Shown: piece after piece, positions 45,028 through 52,510 of the stretch | Numbering within the stretch: position 1 is the first letter of the stretch | Layout: each line of letters opens with the position of its first letter | Assembly: GCA_020845895.1 (NCBI GenBank) | Contig: JADLEX010000143.1 | Span: forward strand, 1-64,000 | Direction of reading: 5' to 3' | DNA: 64,000 nucleotides | Source of the DNA: Deltaproteobacteria bacterium | GTDB taxonomy: Bacteria; Lernaellota; Lernaellaia; JACKCT01 | Position numbers and translations under genes: made by a program | The notes under the pieces: model-generated | What the model was told of the DNA's origin: nothing | Database searches by the model: none | The model's input: the letters and a program-made list of their open reading frames with translations, nothing else

Positions 45028-47106
45028 TCAGGGATTCGGATTCGCGGGCAACCCCGGCACCAGCTCCGATCCGTGGCGGATCTCGATGCTCGAACCCCCG
45101 AAATCGTCGCCCACCGGTTCGTAACGACCACCCAGGCACTGGCCCAGAAACGCGTCGGTCACCGCATAAAACGACATGCGGTTCTTCGGCTTGGCGAAGC
45201 CGTGCCCCTCGTCCGGATATAGCACGTACGTCACGCCGATGCCGTTTTTCGTCATCGAGTCGACAATCTGATCCGATTCGGCCTGCTTGACGCGCGGATC
45301 GTTCGCCCCCTGCGCGATCAGGAGCGGCTTGCGGATCTTATCCGCATGCGTGAGCGGTGAACGCGCGGTCAGCAGCGCGCGGCCCTCGGGCGTACGAGGA
45401 TCGCCCACGCGGGTCGTGAACATATCCATCATCGGTTTCCAGTACGGCGGAATCGTCTCGATCAGCGTGATGAGGTTCGAGGGACCGACGATGTCCACGC
45501 CGCACGCGAAGACGTCGGGCGTGAAAGCCAGACCGACGAGCGTGGCGTAACCGCCGTAGCTGCCGCCCATGATCGCGATCCGGTCGGGCATGGCGATTTT
45601 GCCCTCGATCGCCCACCGGACCGAATCGATCACGTCGTCGTGCATTTTGCCCGCCCACTCGCCGTCGCCCGCGTTCAGAAACGCCTTGCCGAAGCCGGTC
45701 GAGCCTCGGAAGTTCACGTCGAGCACGGCGTAACCGCGATTCGCGAGCCACTGGTGCCACGGGTTGTAGCCCCACTCCTCGCGCGCCCAAGGTCCGCCGT
45801 GCACCGAAACGACCATAGGCACGGGCCGGTCGGGTCGGCCATCGCCGTCGGAGTCGGTCTCGCGCGGGAGTGACAGGTAGTTCACGAGTGTCAGGCCGTC
45901 GCGCGTCGTCACCTGCACGGGGTGCATGTGGACGAGCGGCAGGGACTCGAGGGCCTTGCGGTTGGCGAAGAGAAACCGAATCTCGCCCGAGTCGCGATCG
46001 AAGAGGTAGTAACGCACGGGCCCGTCGTCCGCGAGATCGACGACGATCCACCGCCGGTCGTCGAGCGTACCGTCGATCACTTCAATGTCGCCCGCAAGCT
46101 TGGCGCGCAGCCGCTGCATGTCCGGCCGGATGGACTCGTCGAGGATCGTCCACTCGGTGCGCTCGTACGTGGACGCCGCCGCCTGGATCGTCTTTTCCGT
46201 GGGATGCGCCATCACGCCGCTCACGTCGGCGCGCGCGTTTTCGTAGATCGTCTTCGCAGCGCCCGTCGCCAGATCCACGCTCGTGAGCGCGGCCGTGTTG
46301 CGCCCGCGGCTGTCGATCAGATAGATCGACGTGGCCGATTTGTCGAATCCGGAGATGCTGGTTGTCATCGAGTCTTCGCGTCCCACCGTCATGTACGGTT
46401 CAAACGCGCCGTCCTTCGCAATCAGGTAGTCCGTCCCGCCGTCCTCTCGCATCTTCACCGCGAAACGCACCCGGTAATCGTCATCCACCAAAAATCCCGC
46501 ATAGCCGTCATTTCGCTGAATCAACTCGCGTGCGCCGATCGCGAGGTCGATCCGGTAGAGATCGTGAAACTCGGGATCGCGATCGTTGAGACCGACGACG
46601 ATCGAGTCGGGATGCTTCGGACTCACCGCTTCGATTTGTGCCTGAACCTTGTCGAACGGTGTCAGATCGCGCGTTTCGTTCGTCGTCAGATCGACCGCGT
46701 AAACGCGCCAGTTCTCGTCGCCGCCCTGATCCTGCAGATACAGGATGCGGTCGCCGAGGTACGGCCAGAAGTACATGCGAATGCCGCGATCGCGATCCCG
46801 CGTCACCGGCTTGGCCGATAACGGCGCATCGGCGGGTCCCACCCAGACGTTGAGCACGCCGTCGACCGCGGCGAGGTAGCTGATCCGCGTGCCGTCGGGG
46901 CTGAGTTTGACGCCCGCAATGTCGGGATTTCCGAAAAAGGTCTCGCGCGCGATGAGCTGCGGAGCCAACGGCGCGATCTCGCTTTGCGACACCGGATTTT
47001 TTCCCGCCGAGCAGGCCGTTCCGAGCGCAAGAGCGAAAATCGCCAGGACAACGCAAGTCCAGGTCAACGAGCAAAATCGGGTTGGATGCACGGCCGATCC
47101 TTTCAT
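45028..47106 (-). CDS. Exported S9 prolyl oligopeptidase family peptidase
   Basis: A 692-residue protein with an N-terminal export signal (WTCVVLAIFALALGTACS; lipoprotein processing is possible but the lipobox is weak). A beta-propeller region (about 60-440; repeated SPDG/DRIL-type blades) precedes an alpha/beta-hydrolase domain. The catalytic triad can be seen: Ser in MGGSYGGYA, Asp in QGANDPRVKQ and His in DEGHGF. The HGGPWAREEWGYNPWHQWLA oxyanion region fits dipeptidyl/acylaminoacyl peptidases. An Asp-rich loop DSDGDGRPDRP resembles a calcium site. A second ATG nine codons upstream (MRPRPATFN) has a better GGTAGGC site, so the start is open. Confidence 0.9.
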   Translation of the reverse strand: MKGSAVHPTRFCSLTWTCVVLAIFALALGTACSAGKNPVSQSEIAPLAPQLIARETFFGNPDIAGVKLSPDGTRISYLAAVDGVLNVWVGPADAPLSAKPVTRDRDRGIRMYFWPYLGDRILYLQDQGGDENWRVYAVDLTTNETRDLTPFDKVQAQIEAVSPKHPDSIVVGLNDRDPEFHDLYRIDLAIGARELIQRNDGYAGFLVDDDYRVRFAVKMREDGGTDYLIAKDGAFEPYMTVGREDSMTTSISGFDKSATSIYLIDSRGRNTAALTSVDLATGAAKTIYENARADVSGVMAHPTEKTIQAAASTYERTEWTILDESIRPDMQRLRAKLAGDIEVIDGTLDDRRWIVVDLADDGPVRYYLFDRDSGEIRFLFANRKALESLPLVHMHPVQVTTRDGLTLVNYLSLPRETDSDGDGRPDRPVPMVVSVHGGPWAREEWGYNPWHQWLANRGYAVLDVNFRGSTGFGKAFLNAGDGEWAGKMHDDVIDSVRWAIEGKIAMPDRIAIMGGSYGGYATLVGLAFTPDVFACGVDIVGPSNLITLIETIPPYWKPMMDMFTTRVGDPRTPEGRALLTARSPLTHADKIRKPLLIAQGANDPRVKQAESDQIVDSMTKNGIGVTYVLYPDEGHGFAKPKNRMSFYAVTDAFLGQCLGGRYEPVGDDFGGSSIEIRHGSELVPGLPANPNP

Positions 47107-47540
47107 GTTGAAGGTCGCGGGCCTCGGCCGCATGCCTACCACAACCGTCGCGGCCTGAGAACGCGAGTTTCCGCGGGTGATGCGGGACCGAACACAGGCA
47201 GGAGAACTTGTTCCGGTGGGATCGGTCGAGGGAAGGAGGGCCATTTGGGCTTCTGCCGCGACCGAACAAGCCTCAAATTCCTCAATACTTATGTATTTTC
47301 ATATATTTTTATATTTTATGATTATTTTATTTTTCCGCAGTATCTCAATATCCCATGCATCTAGTGGATATTCATGTGTTTTTCTTCTTGATAAAGAAGT
47401 TCGTTCCGTCGTAGGATCATCCTGACGGCAAAAGGGTTATCGGCCCGATTGCCGGGGGACTTTAGGGTTTTCTTGAGGCGAGTTTCACGGGATCCAAAGG
47501 TTGCGGCGCAAAGCCGCAGCGAACGAGGGGAGGATCGAAC
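47107..47540. other. AT-rich divergent regulatory region upstream of the repeat-protein gene
   Basis: No gene is visible in these 434 bases. From about 47274 to 47335 the sequence is almost only A and T (for example TATATTTTTATATTTTATGA), sharply unlike the rest of the window, and moderate AT-richness continues to about 47399. It is followed by a promoter-like element and two hairpins: CGGCAA/TTGCCG enclosing GGG/CCC (47426-47454), and TGCGGC-GCAAA-GCCGCA (47502-47518). These suggest a structured leader of about 120 bases. The AT block could bind H-NS-like or other nucleoid proteins, carry UP elements, or mark foreign DNA. Confidence 0.6.
47388..47417 (+). promoter_or_regulatory. Candidate promoter and operator for the repeat-protein gene
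   Basis: TTGATA (one mismatch) and TAGGAT are separated by 18 bases. The -35 box overlaps an inverted repeat CTTCTT-GATA-AAGAAG (47384-47399) that could be an operator. Transcription would start near 47424, giving a leader of about 117 bases that contains the two hairpins. Confidence 0.4.
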
Positions 47541-48122
47541 ATGCATCGTCTCGAAACTTGGTGGAAAGCCGGCTCCGCCCAGAAGAAGTTTGCGCTCGCG
47601 ATCGCGCTGTTTTTCGCGTGCGAACTGCTCTTCATGGCCTTCGCCGACTTCCCCACCGCCGGTGAAGCGGTGGTCGACGCATCCAGCGAAGCTGTGATTC
47701 AGACTTCGGGCGTCGGCTGGACGGGCATTCTGCCCGCGTGGTTCATCAACCTGTTCGGCACGGAAGCCATCAACACCGCCGGGGTTGGCTGGACGGGCAT
47801 TCTGCCTGCCTGGTTCATCAACCTGTTCGGCGCCGAGCCCATCACCACGGCCGGCGTCGGCTGGACGGGCATTCTGCCTGCCTGGTTCATCAACCTGTTC
47901 GGCATGGAGCCGATCACCACGGCCGGCGTCGGCTGGACGGGCATCCTGCCCGCGTGGTTCATCAATCTGTTCGGCGTCGAGCCCATCACCACGTCCGGCG
48001 TCGGCTGGACGGGCATCCTGCCCGCTTGGTTCATCAACCTGTTCGGCCCCGAACCCATCACCACGTCCGGTGTGGGGTGGACCGGGATCATCCCGATCTG
48101 GATCATCAACCTGTTCGGCTGA
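47541..48122 (+). CDS. Exported protein of six near-identical 24-residue hydrophobic repeats
   Basis: The 193-residue product has a short charged N-terminus, one hydrophobic export or membrane segment (about 17-36, KFALAIALFFACELLFMAFA) and a 15-residue acidic/neutral linker. The rest is repeats: five 24-residue units and a sixth 19-residue unit. The consensus is T-(A/S)-GVGWTGILPAWFINLFG-x-E-P-I-T; differences are confined mostly to the residue after FG and the linker. I recognise no family. An excellent GGGGAGGATCG site precedes the ATG and a strong terminator follows, so it is a real single-gene unit. Possibilities include a multi-copy peptide precursor, a membrane-active or self-assembling repeat protein, or a surface layer or filament component. 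Confidence 0.75.
   Translation: MHRLETWWKAGSAQKKFALAIALFFACELLFMAFADFPTAGEAVVDASSEAVIQTSGVGWTGILPAWFINLFGTEAINTAGVGWTGILPAWFINLFGAEPITTAGVGWTGILPAWFINLFGMEPITTAGVGWTGILPAWFINLFGVEPITTSGVGWTGILPAWFINLFGPEPITTSGVGWTGIIPIWIINLFG
47703..48119 (+). repeat. Six tandem 72-bp coding repeats
   Basis: Units begin at 47703, 47775, 47847, 47919, 47991 and 48063 (the last is 57 bp plus stop). The protein sequence is more uniform than the DNA: synonymous third-base changes occur between units while the GVGWTGILPAW core stays fixed. This suggests selection on the peptide sequence rather than very recent duplication only. The last unit has diverged (GIIPIWIINLFG). Confidence 0.95.
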
Positions 48123-48145
48123 TCCGACCGGCATCTGCGATCTCG

Positions 48146-48184
48146 ACGGGGAATCCGCAACCGCGGGTTCCCCGTTTTCGTTTC
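48146..48184 (+). terminator. Intrinsic terminator after the repeat-protein gene
   Basis: An 11-bp stem (core ACGGGGAA/TTCCCCGT, 48146-48156 with 48165-48175) and an 8-base loop are followed by TTTCGTTT, 24 bases after the stop codon. Confidence 0.82.
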
Positions 48185-48255
48185 CGCCCCGGGCACCCGG
48201 TTCCGGCCCGGCAAGGTGGTCGTACAAAAATTCCGCACGCCGCCCGCTGTAAGGC

Positions 48256-48283
48256 TTGCCCTTTTTCTCAGCTATTCTATGAT
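48256..48283 (+). promoter_or_regulatory. Sigma-70-type promoter for the OmpA-like lipoprotein
   Basis: TTGCCC and TATGAT (one mismatch) are separated by 16 bases in a T-rich spacer. The ATG of the lipoprotein gene is at 48341, giving a leader of about 50 bases with a GGAGG site. Confidence 0.6.
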
Positions 48284-48340
48284 AAGTGCCGTTCGCTCAT
48301 GGATTTTTCCGAAAACCGACGACTCCGATCGGAGGATCCC

Positions 48341-49120
48341 ATGCAGGCCCGAAGCCGTGTAGTCTGGACCGCCTGTTTCGCCTTGGTGCTAACCATGGCC
48401 ATGGCGGGGTGCGCCGACAAGGAATATCCCGCGGAACTCACCGCGGCAAAGGCCGCCGTGGCCGACGCCAAAGCCGAAGGCGCTGCCGATTCGTGCCCGG
48501 ACGAGTACGGTTCCGCCGAAGCCGCGCTGAAAAAGGCCGAGGCGCTGTACGACGAGGGTGAGGACGACGAGATGAAGGCCACCGCGCTGGAGTCGTCGAA
48601 ACTCGCGCAGATCGCCGAGGACTGCGCCAGCGGCAAAAAGGCGACCGCGCCGAGTACGCTGCTCGAAGGCGAACTTCCCGAGGAACTCGCGAAGTATCAG
48701 GAATCGATCCTCTTCGATTTCAATTCCAACACGATTCGCCCATCCGAGGCCGCCAAGCTCAAGGGCATCGCGAACTTCATCAAGCAGCAGCAGGAAAATA
48801 CGAAGTTTTGGGTGATCCTGACCTGCCACGCCGATCGCCCCGGCAGCCCGCAGGAGAACTTCTTCCTGAGCAAGCGGCGCGGCATTGTCGTGCGCAATTT
48901 CCTGATGGATCAGGGCGTCGATAAAGACCGCGTTCTCGTCCAGCCGATGGGCGAATACCTCGCCGCGTCGAAACAGGGCAAGGACAACATGAATCAGGAC
49001 TTCCGAAAGGTCGTCTTCACGCTGTATCCGTACAAGGCGCTTCCCGGCCAGGTCGAGGGCAGCCCCTTCATCCCGGGTGCGTACAACTACTATTCCGGAG
49101 CCTTCAAGACCTCGAAGTAA
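48341..49120 (+). CDS. OmpA-family (Pal-like) lipoprotein
   Basis: A 259-residue outer-membrane lipoprotein with lipobox AMAGC. An Ala/Lys/Glu-rich helical segment (about 25-110, resembling Lpp or TPR-like spacer, KAAVADAKAEGAADSCPDEY) leads into a C-terminal OmpA peptidoglycan-binding domain. The domain has ILFDFNSNTIRPSEAAKLKG, a diverged ILTCHADRPGSPQENFFLSK in place of the usual GHTDxxG block, and RRGIVVRNFLMDQGV. It probably tethers the outer membrane to peptidoglycan. Own promoter and terminator. Confidence 0.88.
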   Translation: MQARSRVVWTACFALVLTMAMAGCADKEYPAELTAAKAAVADAKAEGAADSCPDEYGSAEAALKKAEALYDEGEDDEMKATALESSKLAQIAEDCASGKKATAPSTLLEGELPEELAKYQESILFDFNSNTIRPSEAAKLKGIANFIKQQQENTKFWVILTCHADRPGSPQENFFLSKRRGIVVRNFLMDQGVDKDRVLVQPMGEYLAASKQGKDNMNQDFRKVVFTLYPYKALPGQVEGSPFIPGAYNYYSGAFKTSK

Positions 49121-49155
49121 CCGAGCGGCGACGCCCTCGCCGACTTGTCCCCGTG

Positions 49156-49190
49156 AACCGGTCCACATAGAGTGTGGGCCGGTTTTCGTT
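49156..49190 (+). terminator. Intrinsic terminator after the OmpA-like lipoprotein gene
   Basis: A 12-bp stem (AACCGGTCCACA pairing with TGTGGGCCGGTT, one G-T pair) with a 5-base loop is followed by TTCGTTT. It ends 16 bases before the tsaD start codon. Confidence 0.85.
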
Positions 49191-49205
49191 TGGGCCGACC
49201 GCAAA

Positions 49206-50228
49206 ATGCTCGTGTTGGGAATCGAATCCAGTTGCGACGACACCAGCGCCGCCGTCGTGGAAGACGGCACGCGCGTGCGCTCGTGCGTCGTCGCGCGTCA
49301 GGACGAATTCCACGCGAAATACGGCGGCGTGGTGCCGGAGATCGCCTCGCGAAAACACCTCGAAGTGATCGCGGCCGTGGTTCGTGAAGCTCACGCGCGG
49401 GCCGGAATCGAGAAGAGCGAAATCGGGGGCGTTGCGGTCAGCCAGGGTCCCGGCCTCGTGGGATCGCTCATCGTGGGCCTCAACTTCGCCAAAGCCTACG
49501 CCTACGCGGCGAACTTGCCGTTCATCGGAATCAACCACGTCGAGGGGCACCTGTGGGCTTCGCGACTCGGCGACCGTCCGGCCGAGCCGCCGTTCGTCGG
49601 TCTCGTCGTCAGCGGCGGGCACACGAATCTGTACTTGGTCGATGCCGACCGGTCCATGCGTCTCGTCGGACGCACCGTGGACGATGCGGCGGGCGAGTGC
49701 TTCGATAAGGTCGCGAAGATGCTCGGTCTCGGTTTTCCGGGCGGTGCGATGATCGATCGCCTCGCCGCGGGCGGCGATCCGGAGGGTGTGGACCTGCCGC
49801 GCCCGCTGATTCGGTCGGGAGACTTTCGATTCAGCTTTTCCGGGCTCAAGACGGCCGTGCGCACGCACCTCGAACGTCGCGACATGCCCCCCGAGGGACG
49901 GGATCTCGGGGATCTTTGCGCGTCGCTCAACGCGGCCGTGGTCGACGTGCTGCTGGAGAAGCTGCAAGTGGCGGCACGGGAATTCGGCGTCGGCCGCGTG
50001 GTCATCGCGGGCGGCGTCGCGGCGAACCGCATGCTGCGCGAGTCCGCGGCGCGACGATTCGAGGGCGCTGGAATCGAGCTGTCCGTTCCCGACTTTCTGT
50101 TTTGCACGGACAACGCGGCGATGATCGCCGCGGCCGGCGACTCGCTGCTCACCGCCGGAGTTCGCTCGCCGTGGACGGCGAACGCATACGCATCGATCAA
50201 GAAGGTTTCGCGCGATGCCGCTTCGTAA
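49206..50228 (+). CDS. tsaD: tRNA N6-threonylcarbamoyladenosine transferase TsaD
   Basis: This 340-residue ASKHA-fold enzyme transfers threonylcarbamoyl to A37 of ANN-decoding tRNAs, with TsaB and TsaE. The metal-binding HVEGHLWA, the N-terminal GIESSCDDTSAAVV, VSGGHTNLYLV and C-terminal GGVAANRMLR and CTDNAAMIA motifs are all present. Length and start (MLVLGIESS) are standard. It begins a plus-strand run tsaD-DUF2062-rsmA whose genes overlap or touch. Confidence 0.97.
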   Translation: MLVLGIESSCDDTSAAVVEDGTRVRSCVVARQDEFHAKYGGVVPEIASRKHLEVIAAVVREAHARAGIEKSEIGGVAVSQGPGLVGSLIVGLNFAKAYAYAANLPFIGINHVEGHLWASRLGDRPAEPPFVGLVVSGGHTNLYLVDADRSMRLVGRTVDDAAGECFDKVAKMLGLGFPGGAMIDRLAAGGDPEGVDLPRPLIRSGDFRFSFSGLKTAVRTHLERRDMPPEGRDLGDLCASLNAAVVDVLLEKLQVAAREFGVGRVVIAGGVAANRMLRESAARRFEGAGIELSVPDFLFCTDNAAMIAAAGDSLLTAGVRSPWTANAYASIKKVSRDAAS

Positions 50229-50682
50229 AGCGTGGGCGCGATTTCGAGAAACATTCCTCTCCCTGCGCGGATCGCCCAATTACATCGCGTTCAGTTTCGC
50301 CGTGGGCATGGTCATCGCGTTCTGCCCGTTTTTCGGCCTCCATACGGTGCTGAGCGCCATCGTGGCGATCGCGTTCCGCCTGAATTTTCCGGCCACCTAT
50401 CTGGCCGCGTGGCTCTCGAACCCGCTCACGATCGCGTTTTTTCTCGCCGCCGAGTACGAAACCGGGCGCGTCTTTCTGGGCTGGGAGCGCGTTCGTCTCC
50501 CCCATTCCGAGATCACCATCGATGCGCTCAAGTCCACGGGCTGGTCGCTGATCGCGCCCCTGCTGATCGGATGGGCGATTCTCGGCATGCTCTCCGGTGT
50601 CGCGTCGTTTCCGTTGGTACGCGGCGCCATTATCAAGGCCCGGTCGCGGAAATCCGAGCCGAACCCGGAAACGGGTCCATGA
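50215..50682 (+). CDS. DUF2062 membrane protein
   Basis: A 155-residue inner-membrane protein with the DUF2062 layout: basic N-terminus, LRGSPNYIAFSFAVGMVIAF, a CPFFGLHTVLSAIVAIAF segment and SNPLTIAFFLAAEYETG. The function of the family is not known. It overlaps tsaD by 14 bases and ends one base before the rsmA start, so the three are co-translated. Confidence 0.9.
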   Translation: MPLRKAWARFRETFLSLRGSPNYIAFSFAVGMVIAFCPFFGLHTVLSAIVAIAFRLNFPATYLAAWLSNPLTIAFFLAAEYETGRVFLGWERVRLPHSEITIDALKSTGWSLIAPLLIGWAILGMLSGVASFPLVRGAIIKARSRKSEPNPETGP

Positions 50683-50683
50683 G

Positions 50684-51565
50684 ATGACGTCGCACCTCGA
50701 TCTCCTCCGCGCGCGCGATATCCGTCTCAAGGCGTCGCTCGGCCAGAATCTGCTGATGGATGCCAACTTGTGCGAGAAGATCGTCCGCGAGGCCCGGCTC
50801 GCGCCCGGCGACGCCGTGCTCGAAATCGGCCCCGGAACCGGCGCGTTGACCGAGAAGCTGCTCGAGGCGCGCGCGCGCGTGCTCGCGGTCGAGACCGACG
50901 GCCGCTTGATCCCCCTGCTCGCCGAGCGATTCGGAAGCGACGAAAACTTCCGACTCGTTCACCAGGACTTTCTCCGATTTCCTCGAGAAACTTTGGACGA
51001 ATGGCGTGGGGGGCGGGCGGTCGCGGTTGTCGCCAACCTGCCCTACTACAACTCTTCGCAAATCATCTTTCGCCTGCTCGAATGGCGTGACGCGCTTCTC
51101 GCGGCCATTCTTACCCTGCAACTCGAACTCGCCGAGCGCGTCGCGGCCCCGCCGGGCGGCAAGGACTACGGAATCTTGTCCGTTCGCGTACAGGCGGTCA
51201 CGGCGGCTCATCGACTGTTCAACCTTCCGGCCCACGTCTTTTTTCCGAAGCCGAATGTGGAAAGCGCTGTCCTGCGACTCGATTTTTCGCGCCGGAGCCT
51301 TCCGGTCGACCTGGATGAAAAGCAATTCGCGAAATGCGTGAAGACGGCATTTGGCGCGCGCCGAAAAACGCTCGCCAATGCCCTTTCCCAGGCATACGAA
51401 CGTGGCGAGGTGCTGGCGGCTCTCGCGGCGTGCGGGATCGACCCGATCCGCCGGGCGGAAACGCTTGCCCTCGCCGAGTTTTTTAGCCTCTCCCGCGCGC
51501 TGGGGACATCGCGCGATGGCGGGCAAAACACGGCAAATTCCGGCGCCGGCGGCGACGAGTCTTGA
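50684..51565 (+). CDS. rsmA: 16S rRNA dimethyladenosine transferase RsmA (KsgA)
   Basis: The 293-residue SAM-dependent enzyme dimethylates two adjacent adenosines in the 3'-terminal helix of 16S rRNA. Motifs: SLGQNLLMD, SAM-binding EIGPGTGALTEKLL, acidic loop VLAVETDGRLIPLL and catalytic NLPYYNSS. The C-terminal helical domain (FGARRKTLANALSQ) is complete. The chosen ATG (MTSHLDLLRARDIRL) follows the DUF2062 stop directly. Confidence 0.97.
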   Translation: MTSHLDLLRARDIRLKASLGQNLLMDANLCEKIVREARLAPGDAVLEIGPGTGALTEKLLEARARVLAVETDGRLIPLLAERFGSDENFRLVHQDFLRFPRETLDEWRGGRAVAVVANLPYYNSSQIIFRLLEWRDALLAAILTLQLELAERVAAPPGGKDYGILSVRVQAVTAAHRLFNLPAHVFFPKPNVESAVLRLDFSRRSLPVDLDEKQFAKCVKTAFGARRKTLANALSQAYERGEVLAALAACGIDPIRRAETLALAEFFSLSRALGTSRDGGQNTANSGAGGDES

Positions 51566-51663
51566 CGACCGAGGGCACTCATGGTTATTGGGAACCGTCA
51601 CACGCAACCCCACGGATAAAAACGTGAATTTTCCCCGATTCCTCGAGATCTCCCGGAATCCGG

Positions 51664-51692
51664 TTGTGTTCGCGCGCAGGTCGCGTTATTCT
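51664..51692 (+). promoter_or_regulatory. Candidate promoter for the deoxynucleoside kinase gene
   Basis: TTGTGT and TATTCT are separated by 17 bases, about 80 bases upstream of the ATG at 51773. The match is moderate; the spacing and the 207-base gap after rsmA favour it. Confidence 0.35.
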
Positions 51693-51772
51693 TGGCCTGT
51701 TTCGGTGACAGGGGCGGTCCCCCTGGTCAAGGTCTTTGCGGTCGAACACGTCGCGGGGAGCGCGCGGGACCG

Positions 51773-52414
51773 ATGACGCAACCGCGCTACATCGTGGTCG
51801 AGGGACCGATCGGGGTTGGCAAGTCCAGCCTGGTTCGCATGCTCGGCGAGCGTCTCGATGCGCGCATGATTTTTGAGCAGGTCGAGGAGAATCCATTTCT
51901 TGAGGGATTTTACCGCGATCCGCGCAAATACGCGTTTCAGGCGCAGCTCTTCTTCCTGCTCTCCCGATACGGCCAGCAGCGCGAACTCGTTCAGCAGGAA
52001 CTTTTCGCGCAGCACACCGTGAGCGACTACCTGTTCGCCAAGGATCGGATCTTTGCGTATCTGAATCTGACCGAGCACGAACTGGCGCTGTATGAGCGCA
52101 TCTACCGCCTGCTTGAGATCGAGGTGGCGAAGCCGGATCTGGTGGTCTTTCTGGTGGCGGACCCCAAGGTCCTCCTCAAACGGATCCGGATTCGCAACCA
52201 TCCCTACGAGCAGCGGTTGGGCTTGGAGTATTTGGAGCAGCTCACCAACGCGTACAGCAAGTTTTTCTTTGCGTACGACGAGAGCCCGCTCCTGGTGGTC
52301 AATACCTCGAGGATGGACTTCGTCAACAACCCGAGGGATTTCGACGCGCTGATGAGCGAGATCGAAAACCACACGAAAGGAACGAAGCATTTTATTCCGC
52401 TTGGATCCCGCTGA
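51773..52414 (+). CDS. Deoxynucleoside kinase
   Basis: A 213-residue P-loop kinase (VVEGPIGVGKSSLVRML) of the dNK/dGK family. The helical lid and substrate residues appear in QAQLFFLLSRYGQQRELV, VSDYLFAKDRIFAYLNL and LLKRIRIRNHPYEQRLGLEY. It phosphorylates deoxynucleosides for salvage; the base specificity is unclear. Such a kinase directly before panC is a common arrangement in several anaerobic lineages, perhaps because it is misread as a pantothenate-related kinase. A GGGAG stretch precedes the ATG. Confidence 0.9.
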   Translation: MTQPRYIVVEGPIGVGKSSLVRMLGERLDARMIFEQVEENPFLEGFYRDPRKYAFQAQLFFLLSRYGQQRELVQQELFAQHTVSDYLFAKDRIFAYLNLTEHELALYERIYRLLEIEVAKPDLVVFLVADPKVLLKRIRIRNHPYEQRLGLEYLEQLTNAYSKFFFAYDESPLLVVNTSRMDFVNNPRDFDALMSEIENHTKGTKHFIPLGSR

Positions 52415-52480
52415 ACGCCGGACCGAGACGGGACGATCGACGCGACGGACCTTGGAGTCCGCCCCGAAGAGTCCATCTCG

Positions 52481-52508
52481 CCCTCCGGCAGCCGGTCGGA
52501 GGGTTTTT
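52481..52508 (+). terminator. Terminator/attenuator overlapping the panC ribosome site
   Basis: A perfect 7-bp stem CCCTCCG/CGGAGGG with a 9-base loop is followed by five Ts. The 3' arm contains the GGAGGG that serves as the Shine-Dalgarno of panC (TTG start at 52511). When folded, the RNA would both terminate transcription and hide the panC ribosome site. Confidence 0.7.
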
Positions 52509-52510
52509 CG

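Noticed and set aside
47502-47518. GCGCAAAGCC resembles the GACGCAAAGCC core of c-di-GMP-I riboswitches
   Set aside because: The bases form a simple hairpin loop and stem here; the GGCAAACC helix and the receptor element of the riboswitch are absent.
47541-48122. Reading frames in the other phases across the 72-bp repeats that also show repeated peptides
   Set aside because: Any frame across tandem repeats gives repeated peptides. Only the annotated frame has a ribosome site, an export signal and amino-acid conservation with synonymous DNA changes.
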